Shown here piece by piece: positions 4,809-11,358 of a stretch of DNA of 11,358 nt (positions within the stretch are counted from its first letter, which is position 1; every line of letters begins with the position of its first letter). The translations under genes were made by a program, and so were the position numbers. The stretch is from an uncultured Clostridia bacterium (GTDB taxonomy: Bacteria; Bacillota; Clostridia; TANB77; CAG-508): contig CANQXC010000021.1 in NCBI GenBank assembly GCA_947627785.1, forward strand, positions 1 to 11,358. Reading direction: 5' to 3'. The notes under the pieces were generated by a model. It made no database searches, was not told the origin of the DNA, and was given only the letters and a program-made list of their open reading frames with translations.

Positions 4809-7415
4809 TTAAATCCATTCTCCATATCTTTTTATATATATCTTCTTTGCAACACTTGCAACAACACAATAGAATAGTGCAATAGCAAACATTATGAAGA
4901 TAGCGTTTATACCAATTGGGACAAGTCCTATAGCTTTTCCTAAAGCAGTGTAAGGTATAAATAGTGAAATAATCATAATAAGTATAGAAGAGAAGAGTAC
5001 AGGCTTACTTGGTTTACTACCTTTAAAAGGACTCTTGGCAGTTCTAATAATATACATTCCAAGTAAGTTAGAAATTATACTATACGTAAACCAAATAGAT
5101 TGAAATGTAGCTGCGCTTCTAATTCCAAAACCAAACCAAACAAATGCAAATATAATTAAATCAAAGGCTGAACTTAAAGGTCCCATGAAAAACATAAATT
5201 TTTTCAAACTATCTATATTAAATTTTTTAGGTGTTTGTAAAGGTTCATCATCAACATTATCAAAAGGTAAAGTCATTTGACCAAAGTCATATAAAACACC
5301 TTCTACTAATAATTGAATTGGTGTTTCTGGCAAGAATGGTAATAGTACACTTGCGAACATAACTGAAAGAACCTCTCCAAAGTTAAAACTTGTTGCCATT
5401 TTTATATATTTCATTAAATTAACAAATGTTCTTCTTCCTTCTGTTACACCATCTAATAACACGTTTAAATCTTTTTCTAACAAGATTATATCAGCAGATT
5501 CTTTTGCAATATCAACGGCTGTATCAACTGAAACACCGACATCAGAATTAATAAGAGAAGGGCTATCATTAATTCCATCTCCCATATATCCAACAGTATT
5601 TCCAGATTCTTTTAAAAGACGAACTATTCTTGCTTTTTGAATAGGTGAAAGTTTAGCAAAGATATTTGTATCCCTTAGATGCTTTAAAAGGGCCATGTCA
5701 GTTAATTTATCTACTTGGCTTCCTATAACAATTCTTTTAGAATTTATACCAACTTTTTGACAGATACATTTTGTAACCTCAACATTATCTCCTGTTAAAA
5801 CAATAACACGTATACCTGCATTGTTTAGCTTTTCTATTGATTCTTTTGCACTTTCTTTAGGTGGATCTAAGAAACCAATAAATCCCATTAAAACCATATT
5901 GCTTTCATCAGACACATCGAAATTTTCCAATTTTCCAATGTTATTCTTTTGACAAACAGCAACAACTCTTAGGCCTTCTTCATTTAATTGTTTACTTATT
6001 TCTTTTATGTGATTTTTAATATCTCGAGTTATTGTGCTTACTTGTCCTTTATAATCTACTAAAGTACAAATATTTAAAATTTCCTCAACTGCACCTTTTG
6101 TAATCATTTGTTTTTTAGCACCATCATCTAGTACAACAGATAAACGTCTACGAGAAAAATCAAAAGGAATTTCATCAATTTTTTTATAGAGAGCTTTAAA
6201 TTTTTTCATTCCTTGTTTAAGTCCTCTTGCGATAACCGCTTCATCAATATTTCCCTTTAAACCTGTTTGGAAATATGAATTAAGAAAAGCATGTTTTAAA
6301 ACACGAATATCTTCATCACCATTTATATCTAAATATTTTTCAAGAACAATCTTGTCCTCTGTTAATGTTCCTGTTTTATCTGTACAAAGAATGTTCATAG
6401 CTCCAAAGTTTTGTATAGAATCTAATTTCTTTACAATAGTTTTCTTTTTTGACATTCTAACAGCACCTTTGGATAAACTAGAAGAGAGGATAACAGGCAA
6501 TAGTAATGGGGTAATACAAATAGCAATTGCAACTGCAAATGTAAAGGCAAGTATAGAATCATGTTTCCAAGCATTTAAAATAAATACAATTGGAATTATA
6601 ATAATCATAAAATGTATTAATAATTTACTAATGTTTTCAATTCCTTCTTGGAATGAAGATTTAGGTTTTCCATTAGAAAGGGTATGGGCAACTTTACCAA
6701 AATAAGTATCATCTGCAGTTTTTATAATAACTCCTTTTGCACTTCCTGAAGCAACATTAGTTCCCATAAAACAAATTGTATCTAAATCTGCAATATTTGC
6801 AATATCTTCCATTGAAAGGCTAGAATCTACGGTCTTTTTTACTGTATCAGATTCACCAGTTAAGGCAGATTGTCCAACATATAAATCTTTTGCTTCAATA
6901 AGCCTTAAATCTGCTGGAATCATGCTACCTGCAGATAATAAAACAATGTCGCCAACTACCACTTCTTTTATGGGAATTTGATATTCCTGACCATTACGAA
7001 TTACTGTTGCATTAGTTGCAACTAATTCTTTTAGTTTTTCTGCAGCTTTATTAGAACGATATTCCTCAAAAAAATCTAATAAAGTGCTAGCTGTAACTAA
7101 TACTGCAATTACTATAATATTTGCATAACTTGGAACCTCAGATAAATAAACGTCTGTATATAAAAGTATAAGAACAATGCCAAGTAATATACAGTTAAAT
7201 GGAGAAAGCAAGCTTTCAATAAAATAATTATACCATTTTTTAGGTTTTGCTTGTGTTATTTCATTTGGACCATATTTGCGAAGCTTAGCTGTTGCCTCAC
7301 TAAATGAAAGTCCTTCTTTACAAACTTTATATGTTTTAATAAAATCATTCTTTGACATAATACATTCTTTACCATATAGTTTTGCTACGTTAACTTCTTC
7401 TTTTTGATTTACCAT
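4809..7415 (-). CDS. mgtA: P3B-type P-type ATPase, MgtA-like magnesium transporter
   Basis: An 868-residue membrane pump of the MgtA/MgtB class, which imports Mg2+ using ATP. Landmarks in order: cation ATPase N-terminus ending KYGPNEI (47-53), M1-M2 (about 66-115), actuator-domain TGES (186-189), M3-M4 (about 264-312), phosphorylation site DKTGT with Asp346, nucleotide domain with KGAVEE (440-445), hinge LDPPKES (516-522) and LTGDN (540-544), MGDGINDSP (611-619), then six C-terminal helices. GFLDPPKES, NFGAMNILCTDKTGT and LPFDNVDDE are MgtA-specific. Length is slightly under the usual 890-900. Several predicted ion-site residues differ: TPLLLP (302-307) replaces TPEMLP, FGEV (679-682) replaces FGNV, and EGVLYD (705-710) replaces QNLLYD. 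Transport of another cation is therefore possible. AAGGA lies about 11-13 nt before the ATG. No M-box riboswitch is seen upstream. Confidence 0.88.
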   Translation of the reverse strand: MVNQKEEVNVAKLYGKECIMSKNDFIKTYKVCKEGLSFSEATAKLRKYGPNEITQAKPKKWYNYFIESLLSPFNCILLGIVLILLYTDVYLSEVPSYANIIVIAVLVTASTLLDFFEEYRSNKAAEKLKELVATNATVIRNGQEYQIPIKEVVVGDIVLLSAGSMIPADLRLIEAKDLYVGQSALTGESDTVKKTVDSSLSMEDIANIADLDTICFMGTNVASGSAKGVIIKTADDTYFGKVAHTLSNGKPKSSFQEGIENISKLLIHFMIIIIPIVFILNAWKHDSILAFTFAVAIAICITPLLLPVILSSSLSKGAVRMSKKKTIVKKLDSIQNFGAMNILCTDKTGTLTEDKIVLEKYLDINGDEDIRVLKHAFLNSYFQTGLKGNIDEAVIARGLKQGMKKFKALYKKIDEIPFDFSRRRLSVVLDDGAKKQMITKGAVEEILNICTLVDYKGQVSTITRDIKNHIKEISKQLNEEGLRVVAVCQKNNIGKLENFDVSDESNMVLMGFIGFLDPPKESAKESIEKLNNAGIRVIVLTGDNVEVTKCICQKVGINSKRIVIGSQVDKLTDMALLKHLRDTNIFAKLSPIQKARIVRLLKESGNTVGYMGDGINDSPSLINSDVGVSVDTAVDIAKESADIILLEKDLNVLLDGVTEGRRTFVNLMKYIKMATSFNFGEVLSVMFASVLLPFLPETPIQLLVEGVLYDFGQMTLPFDNVDDEPLQTPKKFNIDSLKKFMFFMGPLSSAFDLIIFAFVWFGFGIRSAATFQSIWFTYSIISNLLGMYIIRTAKSPFKGSKPSKPVLFSSILIMIISLFIPYTALGKAIGLVPIGINAIFIMFAIALFYCVVASVAKKIYIKRYGEWI

Positions 7416-7452
7416 AAAATTTTCACTTTCCTTTTTTATAATCTATCTTACT

Positions 7453-7461
7453 ATTATACCA
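7453..7461 (-). promoter_or_regulatory. Promoter of the MgtA-like ATPase
   Basis: On the minus strand TGGTATAAT (7453-7461) is a perfect -10 with an extended TG. No convincing -35 box is seen. The predicted start is near 7446, giving a leader of about 30 nt, too short for an M-box. Confidence 0.55.
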
Positions 7462-7563
7462 TAAAATGAGGAAAAATATAGATTTATAGCTAAAATATGT
7501 GTAAAAAATATTGGAATTTGAGATGTTTTAATATAAAAATTTAAAGTATTTTTATAAAATAAG

Positions 7564-7592
7564 TTGTTTTATTTTATAAAATTATATATAAT
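7564..7592 (+). promoter_or_regulatory. Probable ligA promoter
   Basis: TTGTTT (7564-7569), a 17-bp spacer and a perfect TATAAT (7587-7592). The predicted start near 7599 gives a leader of about 68 nt to the ATG at 7667. Two copies of the palindrome TTTTATAAAA (7550-7559 and 7572-7581) lie 22 bp apart, one inside the spacer, but such palindromes are common in DNA this AT-rich. Confidence 0.6.
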
Positions 7593-7666
7593 AAGTAAAC
7601 AAATTGGTTAAAACTATAACATAAGAAACTGAAAATGAAAAGTTCCAGAAGGGAATGATAAACATT

Positions 7667-9662
7667 ATGGATAAAGAAAAAGCAAAAAAAAGAATAGATG
7701 AATTGAATAAATTAACACGGATATTATGCTACAAAGTATTATGATGAAGATAAACCAGAGATAAGCGATTTTGAATATGATATGTTAATGAATGAACTTA
7801 AAAATTTAGAAAGAGAATTTCCAGAATTCATATCTGAAAATTCATTAACGCAAAAAGTTGGAGGAACAGTTAAAGAAGGATTTGCAAAAGTAGAGCACGA
7901 AGTTCCACTTCAAAGTTTGCAAGATGTATTTTCATTTGAAGAAGTGCGAGATTTTGGTGTGAGAATGAGTAAAGAAGATGAAAATGTAACATATGTTGTA
8001 GAAACAAAAATAGATGGATTATCTGTAAGTCTGGAATATAAAAAAGGTGAATTTGTAAGAGGAGCTACAAGAGGAAATGGACAAGTTGGAGAAGATGTTA
8101 CAGACAATTTAAAAACAATAAAAAATATACCTAAAAAACTAAAAGAACCAATTGATATAATAGTTCGTGGAGAAGTATTTATTGGAAAAGAAGATTTTGA
8201 AAAACTAAATGATAAATTAGATGAAGAAGAAAAATTTGCAAATGCTAGAAACTTAGCAGCAGGTTCACTTCGTCAATTAGATAGTAAAATTGCAGCTGAA
8301 AGACCATTAGATATATTTATATTTAATGTTCAAAAGAGCGAGGAAAAACGCTTTACATCACATTATGAATCATTAATGTATTTAAAAGAGATAGGATTTA
8401 ATATTAATCCTGTAATAATTCCTTGCAATACATTAAAAGAAGTGGAAAATGCTATTGAAAAAATAGGAAATGAAAGAGAAAATTTAAATTTTGGAATAGA
8501 TGGTGCCGTTGTAAAAGTTGATAATTTGGAGTTAAGAGAAAAAATAGGAACAACTTTTAAAACACCAAAATGGGCAGTAGCATATAAATATCCACCAGAG
8601 CAAAAAGAAACAACACTAAAAGATATTGTATGCCAAGTTGGTAGAACAGGAGCATTAACACCAATGGCAATATTAGAGCCAGTTGTTGTTGCAGGATCTA
8701 AAATTTCAAAAACAACATTGCATAATGAAGATTTTGTAAAGGAAAAAGATTTAAGAATAGGTGATAGAGTAATAATCCAAAAAGCTGGAGATGTAATTCC
8801 AGAGATTGTACGAGCAATTCCTGAAAAAAGAACAGCTAAAGAAAAAGTTTTTGAAATGCCAGTAACTTGTCCTGTTTGTGGAGGACAAGTAATACGAATT
8901 CCAGGACAATCAGTTACAAAATGTATAGGAATAGAATGCCCTGCAAGAAACTTAAGAAATATAATTCATTTTGCATCAAAAGAAGGAATGAATATAGAAG
9001 GCTTGGGAGAAAAAGTAATAGAACAGCTAATGGATAAAGGATATATATCAAACATTACTGATATATATTATTTAAAGCAGGAAGATATTGCGAGCTTAAA
9101 AAAGAATGGTAAAAAATTTGCTGAGAACTTAATAAATGCAATAAATGCAAGCAAAAATAATAATTTGGATAGATTAATAAATGCACTTGGAATAGAACAA
9201 GTAGGAACAAAATCTGCAAAGATTTTAGCAAAGAAATTCAAAACAATGGATGAACTTTCAAAAGCAGATTTTGAAACACTAACATTTATTGATGATGTAG
9301 GAGAAATAACAGCAAATAGTGTAAGAGAGTTTTTCTTACAAGACCAAACAAAAGACTTACTTAAAAAATTAAAAGATGCAGGTGTAAATATGGTTTTACA
9401 AGAGGATGAAGAAACAGATAATAGATTTTTAGGAAAAACATTTGTATTAACAGGAACTTTAGAAAAATATACTAGAGATGATGCTGCAAAAATTATTGAA
9501 AAATTTGGAGGTAAAGTTTCTTCTTCTGTATCTAAGAAAACGTCTTTTGTTTTAGCCGGAGAAGATGCTGGAAGTAAATTAACAAAGGCACAGAGTTTAG
9601 GAGTACCAGTTATTTCTGAACAGGAATTTGAAAAAATGATTAATGGCGAAAATGAAGAATAA
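7667..9662 (+). CDS. ligA: NAD+-dependent DNA ligase LigA, reading frame broken near the N-terminus
   Basis: Seals nicks in replication and repair using NAD+; normally essential. The frame from ATG 7667 (AAGGGA at 7649-7654) reads MDKEKAKKRIDELNKLTR, then runs into a stop at 7742. From 7722 the next frame continues the protein as YYATKYYDEDKPEISDFEYD (19-38) and stays open to 9662. One surplus base within CGGA (7718-7721) explains this; removing it gives 664 residues, a normal LigA length. In that numbering: domain Ia 1-60, catalytic Lys114 in KIDG, NARN-LAAGSLRQLD (192-205), GIDGAVVKV (276-284), zinc-finger Cys401, 404, 419 and 424, helix-hairpin-helix repeats to about 555, and a BRCT domain from 585. 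A start at the in-frame ATG 7782 has no binding site and would lack most of domain Ia (NAD+ recognition). A sequencing error is the simplest cause; a true lesion is possible. Confidence 0.92.
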
Positions 9663-9699
9663 AAAAGATAACAGTTTATTGAAATATAGTTATTTTTAT

Positions 9700-9720
9700 A
9701 AAGGTTTATAGGTAACCTTT
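9700..9720 (+). other. Weak hairpin between ligA and the next gene
   Basis: AAAGGTT (9700-9706) pairs with AACCTTT (9714-9720). A second partial pairing, TAGGT (9709-9713) with ACCTA (9726-9730), overlaps it. The stem is short and has no T run, so I cannot say whether it attenuates, terminates or does nothing. Confidence 0.25.
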
Positions 9721-9758
9721 TAAAAACCTAAATATGTTATGCAAGGAATATAAATTAA

Positions 9759-9992
9759 ATGGAAGATTATACATTTGAAAGACTATGGAAGGAATTAAAT
9801 GAAGGTTACCAAATATACTATACTTATATGAATAAAAGATATTTACTAACAAAATTAGATAAAAATTGTTATTCACGAGAATTAGTAAACAAAGACGAAA
9901 AAGGTCCACATCCAAGAAAACAAATAGTTACTTTAAAAGCTGTAAAGGAATTATTTGAATTTATGGAAGACATTGAATACAAGATAAATTAA
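9759..9992 (+). CDS. 77-residue small protein of unknown function
   Basis: I do not recognise a named family. The protein is cytoplasmic in character, charged and rich in tyrosine, with no membrane segment. It begins MEDYTFERLWKELNEGYQIY: an amphipathic helix (5-15) followed by what looks like a beta-hairpin (17-32, YQIYYTYMNKRYLLTK). A polar loop with GPHPRK (49-54) comes next, and a C-terminal helix (59-75, AVKELFEFMEDIEYKIN). This helix-hairpin-helix outline is shared by several small hypothetical proteins of Clostridia. AAGGA (9743-9747) precedes the ATG at an 11-nt distance. It lies 96 nt after ligA in the same direction with only a weak hairpin between, so it may be expressed from the ligA transcript. 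Codon use matches the neighbours, which supports a real gene. Confidence 0.65.
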   Translation: MEDYTFERLWKELNEGYQIYYTYMNKRYLLTKLDKNCYSRELVNKDEKGPHPRKQIVTLKAVKELFEFMEDIEYKIN

Positions 9993-10016
9993 TTTTTTCT
10001 TCGTTTATAAAGTTTA

Positions 10017-10047
10017 AGTATTATAGGATTTTTTATTCTATAATACT
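10017..10047 (+). terminator. AT-rich hairpin between the small gene and ddh
   Basis: AGTATTATAGGAT (10017-10029) pairs with ATTCTATAATACT (10035-10047), 13 bp including one G-T pair, around a loop of five T. It stands 24 nt after the stop codon. The tail lacks a solid T run. The 3' arm also contains TATAAT (10039-10044), so it could instead mark a ddh promoter, although no -35 box is visible. Confidence 0.4.
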
Positions 10048-10085
10048 AAGGTTTTAAAAATATATAAAGGGAAGGAATGGTTCTT

Positions 10086-11066
10086 ATGATTAGAATAGGA
10101 ATTCTAGGCTATGGAAATTTAGGGAGAGGAGTAGAACTTGGAATAAAGCAAAATTCAGATATGGAGCTTGTAGCAGTATTTACAAGAAGAAATCCAGAGA
10201 GTATAAAAACTTATGCAAATGTGCCAGTAGTTAGTATAGCAGATGTAGAGAACTGGAAAGATAAAATAGATGTTATGATTCTTTGTGGTGGTTCTGCAAC
10301 AGATTTACCAGAGCAAGGACCAAAATACGCAGAAATGTTCAATACAATAGATAGTTTTGATACACATGCAAAAGTTCCAGAGTATTTTGCAAATGTAAAT
10401 GAAAAAGCTATAAAAGGAAATAAAATTTCTATAATATCAGTTGGTTGGGATCCAGGCTTATTCTCATTAAATAGATTATATGCAGAAACAATATTACCAG
10501 AGGGAAATACATATACATTTTGGGGTAAAGGTGTAAGTCAAGGTCATTCAGATGCAATAAGAAGAATAAATGGAGTAAAAAATGCAGTACAATATACAAT
10601 TCCAATTGATAAGGCTGTTGAGGCTGTAAGAGCAGGAAAAAATCCAGAATTGACAACTAGAGAAAAACATTTAAGAGAATGTTTTGTTGTTCTAGAAGAT
10701 GGAGCAGATAGTAAAGAAGTTGAGCAAGAAATAAAAACAATGCCAAATTATTTCTCAGACTACGATACAGTTGTTCATTTTATAACAGAAGAGGAGTTAA
10801 AGAAAAATCATAGTGGAATGCCACATGGTGGATTTGTAATTAGAAGCGGAAATACAGGAAAAGAAAATGAAACAAAACAGATAATTGAATATTCATTAAA
10901 GTTAGAATCAAATCCAGAATTTACAGCAAGTGTACTTTTAGCGTATGCAAGAGCAGCATATAGACTACATAAAAAAGGTGAAAGCGGAGCAAGAACAGTT
11001 TTAGATATACCACCAGCAATGCTTAGTATAAAAAGTAATGATGAATTATTAAAAACAATAGTTTAA
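10086..11066 (+). CDS. ddh: meso-diaminopimelate D-dehydrogenase
   Basis: Catalyses the one-step, NADPH-dependent reductive amination of L-2-amino-6-oxopimelate (tetrahydrodipicolinate) to meso-diaminopimelate, which supplies both lysine and peptidoglycan and bypasses the acylated routes. The 326-residue length fits the family (about 320-330). The Rossmann motif GYGNLG is at 8-13, and Arg34-Arg35 in FTRR fits the NADPH 2'-phosphate site. Family signatures follow: GGSATD (68-73), DTHAKVPEY (92-100), SVGWDPGLFSLNR (118-130), WGKGVSQGHSDAIRR (146-160), MPHGGFV (245-251) and GARTVLDIPPAML (301-313). The start at 10086 is chosen over the ATG at 10077 because AAGGA (10072-10076) then has a 9-nt spacing and the protein begins MIRIGILGYG as homologues do. 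It stands alone, not in a lysine operon, with a terminator just after it. The assignment is secure. Confidence 0.95.
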   Translation: MIRIGILGYGNLGRGVELGIKQNSDMELVAVFTRRNPESIKTYANVPVVSIADVENWKDKIDVMILCGGSATDLPEQGPKYAEMFNTIDSFDTHAKVPEYFANVNEKAIKGNKISIISVGWDPGLFSLNRLYAETILPEGNTYTFWGKGVSQGHSDAIRRINGVKNAVQYTIPIDKAVEAVRAGKNPELTTREKHLRECFVVLEDGADSKEVEQEIKTMPNYFSDYDTVVHFITEEELKKNHSGMPHGGFVIRSGNTGKENETKQIIEYSLKLESNPEFTASVLLAYARAAYRLHKKGESGARTVLDIPPAMLSIKSNDELLKTIV

Positions 11067-11067
11067 T

Positions 11068-11093
11068 AAGCCCTACTTATTAACTTAGGGCTT
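11068..11093 (+). terminator. ddh terminator
   Basis: AAGCCCTA (11068-11075) pairs with TAGGGCTT (11086-11093), an 8-bp stem with a 10-nt loop, beginning 2 nt after the ddh stop codon. The tail is TATATAT rather than pure T, so termination may be partial and let dtd be read from upstream. Confidence 0.7.
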
Positions 11094-11131
11094 TATATAT
11101 GAATAGTAACAAAGAAAGGAATGAAGTTAAG

Positions 11132-11358
11132 TTGAAAGCAGTAATACAAAGAGTAAGTAATGCAAGTGTAACAGTAGATGAAAATGTAACAGGTAAAATC
11201 GGTAAAGGATTGTTAATTTTATTAGGAGTAGGACCAGAAGATACAGAAAAAGTTGCTGATGAAATGGTGCAAAAAATATGCAAACTTAGAATATTTATGG
11301 ATGAAAATGATAAAATGAATTTATCTGTTAAAGATATAGATGGAGAAATACTGGTTGT
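11132..11358 (+). CDS. dtd: D-aminoacyl-tRNA deacylase, C-terminus cut by window edge
   Basis: Hydrolyses D-amino acids (first known for D-Tyr) from mischarged tRNA and so keeps D-residues out of proteins; it also removes glycine from tRNA-Ala. The visible 75 residues begin MKAVIQRVSNASVTVDENV, the near-invariant N-terminus of the family. They continue with GKIGKGLLILLGVGPEDTEK (21-40) and KICKLRIFMDENDKMNLSVKD (in parts 48-53, RIFMDEND 53-60, MNLSVKD 62-68). Half of the usual length of about 150 is present; the catalytic SQF and GPVT motifs would lie beyond the right edge. The start is taken as the TTG at 11132, because it gives the family N-terminus and AAAGGA (11115-11120) lies 11 nt upstream. 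An in-frame ATG at 11099 would add 11 residues but overlaps the end of the terminator region and has no binding site. Confidence 0.93.
   Translation, partial: MKAVIQRVSNASVTVDENVTGKIGKGLLILLGVGPEDTEKVADEMVQKICKLRIFMDENDKMNLSVKDIDGEILV

Noticed and set aside
6352..6705. Plus-strand open frame of 117 codons inside the ATPase gene
   Set aside because: Antisense shadow of a well-supported P-type ATPase; no binding site or family match.
7416..7460. M-box riboswitch upstream of the MgtA-like gene
   Set aside because: The predicted leader is only about 30 nt, and no M-box motif is visible further upstream.
7550..7581. Two TTTTATAAAA palindromes 22 bp apart near the ligA promoter, possible operator pair
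   Set aside because: The same palindrome occurs at 2141-2150 and is expected by chance at this base composition; no regulator family is suggested.
7782..9662. LigA simply starting at ATG 7782 with 626 residues
   Set aside because: There is no binding site, and clear LigA N-terminal sequence continues upstream to 7722 and, one frame over, to 7667; a frameshift explains the data better.
11099..11131. ATG start for dtd adding 11 residues
   Set aside because: It lies just after the ddh terminator without a binding site, and the family N-terminus begins exactly at the TTG at 11132.
1..11358. CRISPR array, insertion sequence, phage module or plasmid origin
   Set aside because: I found no regularly spaced repeats, transposase or integrase motifs, terminal inverted repeats or iterons.

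Overview
The window looks like chromosomal DNA of a low-G+C Firmicute, most likely a member of the Clostridia. The supporting signs are the very AT-rich coding sequence, strong AGGAGG-type ribosome binding sites, TTG starts, and a characteristic gene set: a DUF2508/YaaL protein followed by the sporulation regulator BofA, a YlbF-family protein, meso-diaminopimelate dehydrogenase, and a tRNA with an encoded CCA. I cannot name the genus. Much of the window is housekeeping. No CRISPR array, insertion sequence or phage module is visible.

Layout, left to right. Positions 1-464 (minus) are the N-terminal part of a serine O-acetyltransferase (cysE) that runs off the left edge. It diverges from a 143-residue protein of unknown function (638-1069, plus), and their promoters overlap. 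The unknown gene is less AT-rich than its neighbours and has a 77-nt leader with three mutually exclusive pairings, one of which would hide its ribosome binding site. Next is a 319-residue protein (1148-2107) whose C-terminal half resembles the HopA1 effector/lyase family. A two-way terminator separates it from a minus-strand tRNA-Thr(CGT) that has its own near-consensus promoter.

Positions 2383-2946 hold the DUF2508-bofA pair. Then come a GT4 glycosyltransferase (3047-4339) and a YlbF/YmcA-family gene (4364-4693), probably co-transcribed. A strong hairpin (4712-4746) ends this unit and also the convergent P3B magnesium-transport-type P-type ATPase (4809-7415, minus), whose predicted ion-site residues differ from textbook MgtA.

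Positions 7667-9662 encode the NAD+-dependent DNA ligase LigA, but one extra base near 7718-7721 breaks the reading frame after about 18 codons. A small unknown gene (9759-9992), ddh (10086-11066; direct diaminopimelate synthesis for lysine and peptidoglycan) and the start of dtd (11132 to the right edge; D-aminoacyl-tRNA deacylase) complete the window.

The genes do not form one pathway; they are short independent transcription units. The points most worth checking are the switch-like leader at 561-637, the ligA frameshift, the altered ATPase ion site and the HopA1-like protein. I see no convincing multi-gene novel system. The best candidate for undescribed biology is the leader RNA plus its unknown protein.
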